Source of the DNA: Lachnospiraceae bacterium
Lineage (GTDB): Bacteria; Bacillota; Clostridia; Lachnospirales; Lachnospiraceae
Assembly (NCBI GenBank): GCA_029068555.1
Contig: JAIECJ010000030.1
Coordinates: 1 to 64,000, forward strand
DNA length: 64,000 nt
Reading direction: 5' to 3'
A program made the position numbers and the translations under genes. The number at the start of each line of letters is the position of its first letter. The first letter of the stretch is position 1. The notes under the pieces were generated by a model. The model had not been told where the DNA came from and did not search any database. It was given only the letters and a program-made list of their open reading frames with translations. This document shows positions 58,001-64,000 of this stretch, piece after piece.

Positions 58001-59453
58001 TGCCAATTGTTGCGGCGCCGCCTTCCAGCGATTTAAAACGGGTATTCCAGCCCCTGCTTTTGGCATAGGTAAGTCCCTTTCGAATTTTTTCCTCTGTAGA
58101 CGAGCCGTTGACACCGACATTAAAATAATTGTAATAGCCCTCAAATCCCTTGTAGGTTCCGGATATCAGTGCGGATGTGCCGCTTCCCTGCTCCTGATAA
58201 ACACGTGATGCAAGGTGAATCGGGCTTAGCTTCCTGTTTTTTCCAATTTCAAAAAATGCCTGTGCATAAGTTCTTCCGGATGCGTCGGACGGTATTTTCC
58301 CTTTCATAAAAGTATTATTGAGAAAGGTCTGTATTGCGGAAACATTGTGATAGGAGCTGTTAAAGGTCAGCTGCTCAAACTGAAATATATAGTTTTCTGT
58401 TAAAAAGTTGCATGGATTCATATAATGTATAACGGCAGGCTTTGTTGCGTAATACCAACCGCTCTCTGTCGGGCATGCACTGCCGACCCAGCCTTTTGCA
58501 GCATTACTGGATGTATTCTGAATAAGGCTTTTGGCACCCATCTCGTTTGAGACAGCTGTGTTGAAATCAAGTCCTGTATACATTGGAACAAAAGTCCATG
58601 TAGGATGCTGCTCTTTAAGTGTGCGCAGACTTTCATGGTAAAGAGCTGGAAATGCGGCAATATCGGACGTGTCAGCTCTGCCAGTTACGTCTGAATACGC
58701 AGTTATGCCGTATGTCGTGCTGGTCGGATAAATGTCTGCCAGATACGCACGTTCCCAGGCAATCCAGTCCTCGTCGGAGTAGGCAAGGTAGTACCCCTCA
58801 ATATATCCGGTTTGTTCCTCGCCGTTTAGCCAGAAACTTACCTGATACCAGACTTGATCGTCAAGGAGCTCAATACCAGTAATATATAGGGTATGTCCGC
58901 TTTTTATCGTTGACACAGAATCATTATATGATCCAGCATAGCGTTGGATATCATAGCTGTCAGTATGGTAGAGCAGTGCCATAAACTGCTTTTCCCGCAG
59001 AAGCATGTGGAAAGCGTCCACGGCATCGTTCATTTTTGCTAAAAGTTGCTCGTCATCTGACAAAATTTCTTCGGTGGTTTGTTCTTCTGTAGGTAATTCT
59101 TCGGTGGGCAGATCTTCTGTAGGTAATTCTTCGGTTGTCTCCTCCTCAGCTGTTTCTGTCATGATTTCCTCTATAGAAGTATCATCGGAAGATGAACTCT
59201 CTGTTGTAATAGCTTCTGATGGTGTTTCTTCCACAGAAGAACTCTCAGGCATAGAGGGTTCATCCGAAGAACTTTCGGATGAAGGTGATTCTTCCAACGT
59301 GGAATATTCGGAAGATATTTCCTGTAAATCGGAAGATTCAATACTTGTTTCTGCGTTCAAAGTTTCTGCCAGAGAAGTAATAGCAGGACTTCCAATGCAG
59401 ATTGTAGTACACATCAGTACCGATAATAATTTACCAAATTTTTTATAAAACAT
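55035..59453 (-). CDS. Large secreted N-acetylglucosaminidase with Ig-like and repeat domains
   Basis: This 1472-aa exported protein has a signal peptide (about 1-32, ending near SLAETLNA) and a Ser/Thr/Glu/Pro-rich stretch with repeated PTEELPTEE-like units (about 35-135). An SH3-like segment (about 150-250) and a GH73 glucosaminidase domain (about 260-545) follow. SPIHLASRVYQEQG holds the catalytic Glu, and GYYNYFNVGVNGSS is typical. Two Ig-like BIG2 modules come next (about 570-740), then an InlB-type repeat (TVRFVDSNGQTLKTV ... FIGWYT) and a long run of MBG-like repeats of the type 'DYTVTYxNN ... ITVKGKGNYSGT' to the end. No sorting signal is visible. It probably remodels peptidoglycan. 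The start after GGAG at 59453 agrees with a promoter whose -10 lies at 59530-59525. Confidence 0.88.
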   Translation of the reverse strand: MFYKKFGKLLSVLMCTTICIGSPAITSLAETLNAETSIESSDLQEISSEYSTLEESPSSESSSDEPSMPESSSVEETPSEAITTESSSSDDTSIEEIMTETAEEETTEELPTEDLPTEELPTEEQTTEEILSDDEQLLAKMNDAVDAFHMLLREKQFMALLYHTDSYDIQRYAGSYNDSVSTIKSGHTLYITGIELLDDQVWYQVSFWLNGEEQTGYIEGYYLAYSDEDWIAWERAYLADIYPTSTTYGITAYSDVTGRADTSDIAAFPALYHESLRTLKEQHPTWTFVPMYTGLDFNTAVSNEMGAKSLIQNTSSNAAKGWVGSACPTESGWYYATKPAVIHYMNPCNFLTENYIFQFEQLTFNSSYHNVSAIQTFLNNTFMKGKIPSDASGRTYAQAFFEIGKNRKLSPIHLASRVYQEQGSGTSALISGTYKGFEGYYNYFNVGVNGSSTEEKIRKGLTYAKSRGWNTRFKSLEGGAATIGNNYILKGQDTIYLEKFNVDVNSPHGLYNHQYMQNIQAPASESSSTRRMYAGAGSLDSGFVFKIPVYQNMPGEKPIKSITLDKTEVVLYRPDTIVGNTSGYSSTAALSVSINPSDTTDDKTITWTSSNPKAVSVKAGENTQTAVITALAAGDFTITARSQNNKTAQCKVHVEAPIYSLRLTNLNAENDIPDTSATIYAGQSFTLTADYLPKDTTSDTNIIWASSAPSVASVDSGKVTAHKKGTATITATVAGFSASYDIIVSECTVRFVDSNGQTLKTVSARYGSSIPKGDFPQIDSTAEKQFIGWYTKKNGQGTQFDESTLVYENDIVLYPYFEEQGKGFYVIPVGDKTYTGAPIKPEVHVYDSIYDADDGSYELIKLIQGQDYTVTYKNNKDVNTSANKVPTITVKGKGNYSGTDSVTFNILPKPLTDHDITVNNVSTAYNGKVQKASPAVYRDGKKLTNKKDYTLTYPYENSGAYKNAGVYPIVIKGIKNYSGTITVYETISKKTMLSKVSVAKIPNQTYKNELVDKASGKGIIPDKLTVTYKNQTLIASTDGGKTGDYTVSYANNMAIGTATVTITATAGSSYAGSKSINYKIVGTNINTAKVAGITSKTYTGNEADVLQNNLTLTLNNTVLRESKDNGVTGDYTVSYINTSNAGTATVILKGINAYSGQIKKTYKIAGFDITDTSDITMLYATEDNPSKLIPVNNLSEIRSPYMKGGAKPQVKLYYRGTALTAGKDYTISYSNNTSVTTSETPENRLPKITIKGKGNFIGSIQGTWIITDGAMSPDKLSMSAKDISYKSKPNSHKTTVTITDANGKKLTAGKDYDKNIVYTYAGETQVTTADGSTIRRKKGDTVDTNDIISADTSIQVTVKGIGAYLGDGSAELSTTYRIIATDISKAKLKVNAKEYLNGKSVKLDPTDIELTLNGSKLVHGTDYIIDESTYANNTKKGKATVILRGTGKNFGGQRKITFTIGSKLLIWWKNLT

Positions 59454-59524
59454 TTTAAATCTCCTATAACTATGGTAAAATGAATAGCTGTGTGGTTTCG
59501 TGTATTGCCTGTTGAAACATGTAC

Positions 59525-59553
59525 ATTTTAACAATGTAAAATCATTATGTCAA
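59525..59553 (-). promoter_or_regulatory. Strong sigma-A promoter of the glucosaminidase gene
   Basis: On the minus strand, TTGACA (59553-59548), a 17-base spacer and TAAAAT (59530-59525) give a leader of about 65 bases. This rules out a start at 59534. Confidence 0.75.
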
Positions 59554-59631
59554 CTTGATAGTTTTACCATTATGAGCTTTTGGGAGTGAAAATATTGCCA
59601 GAATGAAATGAACAATAATGTGCGAACAAAG

Positions 59632-59955
59632 GAAAAATGCTTTCTGCCAGATGTGCGTTATGGTTTGTGAGAGATTCAATCATCTTACAGATGACGAGCC
59701 AAATGAAGGAGGCATAGAGATCAAAGGCATAAAGGCCAATGCCTTACGTTGACTGAATTTGGTGCAAATATCACACAAAGTGGTGAATACGACGCTTTGG
59801 CGCCGTTATGCAGGTGGCGGTACTGTTCACACCTACACCAAAGTAGTGGGAATCATGCGCCAAAATCTGTTATAATTCACACCTCAATAACTTATAAGAT
59901 GAAAACTGGCGTTGGTGTGAATTGTAACGCGGAAAGATTTTTTAAACACGCTCTA
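59632..59955 (+). repeat. Family B MITE, copy B4, left end damaged and split by element A6
   Basis: The left terminal repeat is missing its outer part (GAAAAATGCTTTCTGCC remains) and the right end is AAACACGCTC followed by TA at 59954-59955. Element A6 (59821-59928) is inserted near the right end, between GTTATGCAGGTGGCGG and GCGGAAAGATTTT. This dates A6 as later than B4. Confidence 0.85.
59821..59928 (+). repeat. Family A MITE, copy A6, internally deleted and nested in B4
   Basis: Compared with full copies it lacks the first two bases, 30 bases of the central hairpin between two CAAAAT sequences, and GCT in the right half. GCGG lies on both sides (59817-59820 and 59929-59932), the remains of a target duplication. 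It is no longer a standard element. Confidence 0.88.
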
Positions 59956-59986
59956 GGATTATAGGGTACCCTTAATTTGAAATGTA

Positions 59987-59995
59987 TGGTATAAT
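59987..59995 (+). promoter_or_regulatory. Extended -10 promoter before the rhomboid gene
   Basis: TGGTATAAT (TG-N-TATAAT) lies 128 bases upstream of the rhomboid start and 32 bases after the end of B4. There is no good -35 box. The leader between holds two tiny overlapping reading frames (60074-60103 and 60103-60144). Confidence 0.4.
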
Positions 59996-60122
59996 CATAT
60001 AAGAAACACGGGTGCTGTACATGCACATTAGAACTGTTAGAAAGTTATTTAACATTTCCTTAATAGGTGTGTGATGAAGGGCGGCAGACAGGAGTATCTA
60101 TAATGGATTTTGAAAAGGTGAG

Positions 60123-60743
60123 ATGTTGGAGAGAGAGAAAGTAATAACATGGCGCAGCTATTATGTTACGCTGGTTTTTTTTGTAATAAATGCTGTCACA
60201 TATATTATATGCACACAGACGGGGGAAGTCCTGTACGATATCGGCAGTATGAACGCAGAGAAGATTATTGTAGGGAGACAGTATTATAGGCTTGCAACAT
60301 GCATGTTCCTGCATGCAGACATCGACCACATTGTCAGCAACATGTTTTTTCTGATAGGACTTGGTCAGATAGTGGAATATGCGCTTGGTCATTTTCGTTT
60401 TCTGATCCTGTATCTGGTTTCTGGATTTGGTGCGGGGACAGTTTCGCTTCTGTATTCTGCCCTTACAGGAGATATATATGATGCGGTTGGCGCAAGTGGT
60501 GCGATTTTTGGACTGATAGGCGCGCTGCTGATTCTGGTTATTATGCATCACGGAAGATACAGAAATATTTCATTGGGAAGAATTGCGTTTGCAATTATTT
60601 ATATGGTTTACTCGGGCGCAAGGGCAGAGAGGGTGGATAATGCTGCTCATGTAGGCGGATTGATGTGTGGTGTACTAGTTATGGCGGTTATGAATGCAGC
60701 AGAGCATCTTTTCAATAAGAATATGGGAGGTTACAGAAGGTGA
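60123..60743 (+). CDS. Rhomboid family intramembrane serine protease
   Basis: This 206-aa protein has six membrane helices. The catalytic Ser is in the GASGAIFGLIGA motif (helix 4, about residue 125), the catalytic His in NAAHVGGLMCG (helix 6, about 178), and the oxyanion-side HADIDHIVSNMFFL pattern with His and Asn is on helix 2. Rhomboids cut membrane proteins within or near their transmembrane segments; the substrate is unknown. AAAGGTGAG precedes the ATG. The stop overlaps the start of the following gene (GTGA), so the two are coupled. Confidence 0.93.
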   Translation: MLEREKVITWRSYYVTLVFFVINAVTYIICTQTGEVLYDIGSMNAEKIIVGRQYYRLATCMFLHADIDHIVSNMFFLIGLGQIVEYALGHFRFLILYLVSGFGAGTVSLLYSALTGDIYDAVGASGAIFGLIGALLILVIMHHGRYRNISLGRIAFAIIYMVYSGARAERVDNAAHVGGLMCGVLVMAVMNAAEHLFNKNMGGYRR

Positions 60744-61723
60744 AGATTAATATTTACTACGGTGCAAGAGGGTTGATAGGAGATCCGACATTATATGTGC
60801 TAAACAAGATACAGGAGGTTCTGCGCGAGTTGAATGTCAGTGTGGAACGCTATGACCTTTATGAGTTTAAAAACAATATTGTCACGCTGCCACAGACATT
60901 AAAGGATGTCGACGGGGTAATACTTGCCACCACGGTAGAGTGGTATGGCATAGGCGGATATATGCAGCAGTTTCTGGATTCCTGCTGGCTATACGGAGAT
61001 AAAGAAAAAATATCCAACATTTATATGTGTCCGGTTGTCATGGCGACGACTTACGGCGAGCATGATGCCATGAAAAGTCTTGTGGAGGCATGGGAAATTT
61101 TAGGCGGGCGTCCAGTGACTGGAATCTGCGGCTACATTGCAGATGTGTCCGAACTGGAGCAGAATGCCGGATATGCCAGAGTAATAGAAAAGCGCACTGA
61201 GGATATGTACCGTTCTGTCAATCAGAAGATGCCGATATTTCCAAACAGTAACCATGCAGTGAAACAGAAGGTTACCTTTACCCAGAGTCTGAATTTGACA
61301 CCGCAGGAGGCAGAGCAGCTGTCTGAGCTTGCCAGCGATGATCTGTATGTGCAGAAACAGAAGGAGGACATTCAGGAGCTTGCCAGCATGTTCAAGGATC
61401 TGATGAATGTGAAGGAGCCGGACAGTACTATGTTTTTGCAAGAGCTGAGGGAGCGTTTTCATCCGCAGCCAGGATTTGAGGCGGTGTACAAGTTTATCAT
61501 GCCGCAGTCAAATCTGCCGCTGGTTGTAAAAGTGAACCACACGGAGATGGAGTGCTATTATGGGGATGTAGATGATTTTGATGTTGAAATGCAGGTATCA
61601 GCGGATGTTATGAATGATATTATGCAGGGAAACATGACATTCCAGAAAGCATTTATGTCCGGGGACATGAAAATGAAAGGTGACTTTAAGATCCTTCGGA
61701 CACTTGACCTGCTGTACAATTAA
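60740..61723 (+). CDS. Flavodoxin-like reductase fused to an SCP2 sterol-carrier-like domain
   Basis: This 327-aa protein has an N-terminal flavodoxin-like fold (about residues 1-165; KINIYYGARGLIGDPTLYVLNKIQEVL, then DGVILATTVEWYGIGGYMQQFLD with the FMN-site pattern) and a C-terminal SCP2-like domain (about 225-327; YKFIMPQSNLPLVVKVNHTEMECYYG ... ITDIMQGNMTFQKAFMSGDMKMKGDFKILRTLDLLY-type). SCP2 domains bind hydrophobic ligands, so the fusion could reduce a lipid-like or quinone substrate. That is inference. The GTG start at 60740, with GGGAGG upstream, overlaps the rhomboid stop codon. Links between a protease and a flavoprotein in one operon are unusual. Confidence 0.8.
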   Translation: MKINIYYGARGLIGDPTLYVLNKIQEVLRELNVSVERYDLYEFKNNIVTLPQTLKDVDGVILATTVEWYGIGGYMQQFLDSCWLYGDKEKISNIYMCPVVMATTYGEHDAMKSLVEAWEILGGRPVTGICGYIADVSELEQNAGYARVIEKRTEDMYRSVNQKMPIFPNSNHAVKQKVTFTQSLNLTPQEAEQLSELASDDLYVQKQKEDIQELASMFKDLMNVKEPDSTMFLQELRERFHPQPGFEAVYKFIMPQSNLPLVVKVNHTEMECYYGDVDDFDVEMQVSADVMNDIMQGNMTFQKAFMSGDMKMKGDFKILRTLDLLYN

Positions 61724-61778
61724 AAATTGTTGACATTTAACAGGGAAGAATGAACAGGTTCATTGCCTGACTGTTCCT

Positions 61779-61985
61779 TAGAGCGTGTTTGAAAAATGCT
61801 TTCTGCCAGATGTGCGTCACAGTTTGTGGGAGATTTGTGCCAAATGAAGGAGGCATAGGGGGAAAAGGCATAAAGGACAATGCCTTAGGTTGACTGAATT
61901 TGGCGTAAATATCACGCAAAGTGGTGAATACGACGCGTACGCGTCGTTATGCAGGTGGTAGGAATGATTTTTCAAACATGCTCTA
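61779..61985 (+). repeat. Family B MITE, copy B5
   Basis: A 203-bp body between TA at 61779-61780 (in TTAG) and TA at 61984-61985 (in CTAG). The unequal outer bases show that only TA is duplicated and CTAG is a preferred target. The inner part carries the perfect palindrome ACGACGCGTACGCGTCGT. Confidence 0.93.
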
Positions 61986-62016
61986 GTGCATGAAAAAGAA
62001 AGAGAGGGATAATAAG

Positions 62017-62427
62017 ATGAAAGATGAAAACTGCATATTTTGTAAGATAGCAGGCGGCGAAATACCGTCAAGAACGTTGTACGAAGATGATGTGTTTCGG
62101 GTGATTCTTGACCAGAGCCCTGCAACAAAAGGACACGCGCTGATTTTGCCAAAAAATCACTTTAAGAATTTATATGAGATTGATGACAATACAGCATCAA
62201 AAGTACTTCCGCTGGCAAAGAAGATGGCAGCGGTTATGACAGAAAAACTCGGCTGTGACGGTTTTAATGTGGTTCAGAACAACAATGAGATAGCGGGTCA
62301 GACCATATTTCATTTTCATGTGCATCTGATACCCAGATACAATGATGATAATCAGAGTCTCGTGATGAAACCCTGCGGAATGACGCCGGAAGAAATTGAT
62401 ACTGTCAGGGATGCGATTGTGGAATAA
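62017..62427 (+). CDS. HIT family nucleotide-binding hydrolase
   Basis: This 136-aa protein begins with the CIFCKIAGGEIPS pattern that marks HIT proteins of the Hint/ adenylate-hydrolase type. It contains LILPKNHFKNLYEI and the catalytic HFHVHLIPR triad motif (about residues 97-105), in which the middle His is the nucleophile. It hydrolyses AMP-linked phosphoramidates or similar compounds in the cytoplasm; the physiological substrate is not known. The start is ATG 62017 after AGAGAGGG, and the upstream nine codons are excluded. Repeat B5 lies just upstream. Confidence 0.94.
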   Translation: MKDENCIFCKIAGGEIPSRTLYEDDVFRVILDQSPATKGHALILPKNHFKNLYEIDDNTASKVLPLAKKMAAVMTEKLGCDGFNVVQNNNEIAGQTIFHFHVHLIPRYNDDNQSLVMKPCGMTPEEIDTVRDAIVE

Positions 62428-62483
62428 CAGATTATAAGGGACTGTTAGCAAATAACCGATGCATTTTGACTTGTCTGTTTTCC

Positions 62484-62549
62484 CGAGTGTACAGGTCAAA
62501 AAGCCGCATTGCAGTCTGCTGTGCCTACGCTTTTTGATCTGTACACTCG
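62484..62549. terminator. Long inverted repeat between convergent HIT and murG genes
   Basis: CGAGTGTACAG and TCAAAAAGC (62484-62504) pair with GCTTTTTGA and CTGTACACTCG (62529-62549), with one mismatch between them. The A/T runs are internal to the stem and the outer flanks lack long T-runs. It is probably a bidirectional terminator or mRNA-end structure. It resembles the hairpin at 25178 in its AAAAAGC/GCTTTTT core. Confidence 0.65.
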
Positions 62550-62558
62550 ATAAAGTGA

Positions 62559-63656
62559 TTAATTCTTTTGTTTTTTCCTGTTTGCCGAACTGCTGTTAAC
62601 CGTTTCCTCTATCAAAGCTGTAATGGTCTCGATGGAGTCCTTAATTTTGCTGTTTTGCATTGCCTCCACATAGGATTGTCTGGTAAAGTACAGTTCATGT
62701 ACTTTTTCAGTCAGAGTTACAGCTGTGAGGTAATCTTCATCGGCAACCATTGAAAAGCCTTGCGATTCAAAGCTTTTTGCGTTTAAAATCTGATCTCCGC
62801 GGCTTGCGTGAGCGGGAAGCGGTATCAGGAGATTTGGCTTTCGCAGCGCCAGAAGTTCACAGATGGCATTTGCGCCTGCGCGCGAAATGACAATATCAGC
62901 CATCGCAAACAAATCCTTCAAGTCCTCTTTAACATACTCAAATTGTTTATAACCTTTGGTGTTGAGTAGCAGATTGTCTATTTTTTCCTTACCACAGATG
63001 TGTACAATCTGAAAATCTTCGAGAAGCCTGGGGAGCGCTTCTCGAACCAGCGCGTTGACACCAGCAGCGCCAAGGCTTCCGCCTATAACCATAATAACAG
63101 GCTTTGCTGTATTGAAACCACACATCTTAAGCCCGCTCTCACCGTTTCCCTTTGTGAGCTCATTGCGTATCGGGGATCCAGTAAGAATCGCTTTTTCGGC
63201 AGGAAGTTCCTGCATGGTTTCAGGGAAATTGCAACAGACTTTCTGCGCAACTGGAATGCACAGATTGTTTGCCAGACCAGGGGTCATATCCGATTCATGA
63301 ATAATGCAGGGAATTTTTAACAGTGCAGCCGCGCGCACCACGGGAACGCTCACAAATCCCCCTTTGCTAAAAACTAAATCGGGTTTGAGTGTTTTTAGAA
63401 TTTTTCTTGCCTCAGCAAATCCCTTCAGTACACGGAACGGGTCACTGAAATTTTTTACATCAAAATATCTTCTGAGCTTTCCGGTTGATATGCCATAATA
63501 CGGAATTCGGTAATCCTCTATCAGCTTCCGCTCTATGCCTTCATAAGAACCGATGTAATGTATATCATACCCCATGCTTTTGAGCCTGGGGAAAAGAGCA
63601 ATGTTTGGAGTCACATGCCCAGCGGAGCCGCCGCCAGTGAAAACAATGCGTTTCAT
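62559..63656 (-). CDS. murG: UDP-N-acetylglucosamine transferase MurG
   Basis: This 365-aa glycosyltransferase starts RIVFTGGGSAGHVTPNIAL with the GGGSAGH glycine loop (residues 8-14), then HYIGSYEGIERKLIE, VFSKGGFVSVPVV, IHESDMTPGLAN and the second glycine-rich loop VIGGSLGAAGVN (about 187-198). Its UDP-binding region reads SRAGANAICELLALRKPNLLIPLP (about 268-291). It adds GlcNAc to lipid I to make lipid II at the inner face of the membrane. The start is ATG 63656, after the GGAGG site seen on the minus strand. The open frame extends backward through element B6 to 63893, but that part is repeat sequence. Usually murG is in the division and cell wall cluster; here it stands alone. Confidence 0.95.
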   Translation of the reverse strand: MKRIVFTGGGSAGHVTPNIALFPRLKSMGYDIHYIGSYEGIERKLIEDYRIPYYGISTGKLRRYFDVKNFSDPFRVLKGFAEARKILKTLKPDLVFSKGGFVSVPVVRAAALLKIPCIIHESDMTPGLANNLCIPVAQKVCCNFPETMQELPAEKAILTGSPIRNELTKGNGESGLKMCGFNTAKPVIMVIGGSLGAAGVNALVREALPRLLEDFQIVHICGKEKIDNLLLNTKGYKQFEYVKEDLKDLFAMADIVISRAGANAICELLALRKPNLLIPLPAHASRGDQILNAKSFESQGFSMVADEDYLTAVTLTEKVHELYFTRQSYVEAMQNSKIKDSIETITALIEETVNSSSANRKKQKN

Positions 63657-63683
63657 AATTTTAAATCCTCCGATTTCTTTCTC

Positions 63684-63867
63684 TAGAGCGTGTTTGAAAA
63701 ATGCTTTCTGCCAGATGTGCGTCACAATTTGTGCCAAATAAAGGAGAAGTAGGGGGCAAAGGTATAAAGGCAATGCCTTACGTCGACTGAATTTGGTGCA
63801 AATATTACGCAAAGTGGTATATACGACGCTTTGCAGATGACAGGAATGATTTTTCAAACACGCTCTA
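63684..63867 (+). repeat. Family B MITE, copy B6
   Basis: A 180-bp body between TA dinucleotides in CTAG (63684-63685 and 63866-63867) with perfect 17-bp terminal repeats. It lies just upstream of the murG start, so any murG promoter must be within it or beyond it. Its right TA is also the left TA of element C2. Confidence 0.92.
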
Positions 63868-63923
63868 GTACAGTGAAAAAACAGGCAAGCCAATCTGCCA
63901 ATTACTTAATATTCACTGTACTA
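63866..63923 (+). repeat. Family C repeat, copy C2 (short form)
   Basis: This short element has perfect 10-bp ends GTACAGTGAA/TTCACTGTAC, TA inside CTAG on both sides, and the same right half as C1 (AATTACTTAATATTCACTG). It lacks about 105 internal bases of C1. The window then ends with 77 AT-rich bases (63924-64000) in which I see no feature. Confidence 0.82.
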
Positions 63924-64000
63924 GTGATAGTATATTCAAAAAATATAATTTTTTTACGTATGCAATTAGTCAAAAACCCTTGCCGTAGTTCGCCGCGCCT

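Noticed and set aside
59005..59448. 147-codon forward frame rich in Ser and Val opposite the glucosaminidase gene
   Set aside because: It is the complement of the Glu/Ser/Thr repeat region of the secreted enzyme. It has no ribosome-binding site and its composition is dictated by the opposite strand.
1..64000. CRISPR array or prophage
   Set aside because: No regularly spaced short direct repeats with unique spacers, no cas genes and no phage structural or integrase genes were seen. The repeats found are dispersed mobile elements.

Overview
The window looks like a chromosomal segment of a flagellated, spore-forming member of the Firmicutes, most likely the family Lachnospiraceae. The reasons are: moderate GC with AT-rich spacers and strong AGGAGG ribosome-binding sites; sporulation genes (a SpoIID/SpoIIQ-like pair and a SPOCS-LysM protein); the hprK-glcK-murB-rapZ-whiA cluster; a split transketolase; flagellin and FliS; and a Gram-positive type Tad pilus locus without outer-membrane parts. 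The genus cannot be fixed from sequence alone.

Layout. 1-3.2 kb: a membrane-anchored Mrr-like nuclease, an S4-domain YlmH protein and a MATE exporter, bracketed by two copies of a short mobile repeat. 3.2-7.7 kb: pentose metabolism (ribulokinase, ribulose-5-P 4-epimerase, split transketolase). 7.7-9.4 kb: pyrK-pyrD. 9.5-12.5 kb: a SPOCS/LysM protein, an unknown helical protein and a 65-aa protein. 12.8-18.5 kb: hprK, glucokinase, murB, rapZ, whiA and a lipid kinase. 18.5-25.2 kb: a membrane acyltransferase, SpoIID/SpoIIQ-like proteins, an amidohydrolase and an OPT transporter. 25.6-28 kb: a secreted GH53 galactanase and tRNA-Pro. 28.2-36.3 kb: a hybrid histidine kinase, a MocR regulator and a heterodimeric ABC exporter. 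36.3-43.6 kb: a MraY-like transferase, a 1125-aa protein with a FliK-like tail, flagellin, FliS and a YaaL-like protein. 44.2-55 kb: a Tad pilus locus (two prepilin peptidases, TadZ, TadA, TadB, TadC, Flp pilin, a DUF5702-like protein, two TadE-like proteins, an FHA protein). 55-64 kb: a 1472-aa secreted glucosaminidase, a rhomboid protease, a flavodoxin-SCP2 fusion, a HIT protein and MurG.

The most unusual content is non-coding. Four families of short repeats are interspersed with the genes. Family A is 143 bp with 15-bp terminal inverted repeats. Four full copies carry exact 8-bp target duplications, so it is a genuine MITE of recent activity. Family B is 160-205 bp with ends starting GAGCGTGTTTGAAAAAT. 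It is flanked by TA, usually inside CTAG, as for IS630/mariner-type transposition. One B copy lies in frame inside a TadE-like pilus gene and adds exactly 57 codons. Family C is also TA-flanked and twice abuts the end of B. Family D is a 26-29-bp hairpin found mostly between genes, often just 5' of a start codon; its outer 12 bases equal the end of family A.

How the genes fit together: galactanase, ribulokinase, epimerase, transketolase and glucokinase suggest use of plant arabinogalactan sugars, with HprK available for carbon control. Flagellin/FliS and the Tad locus supply motility and adhesion. MurB, MurG, the MraY-like transferase, the glucosaminidase and the SpoIID/SpoIIQ pair concern the cell wall and the spore.
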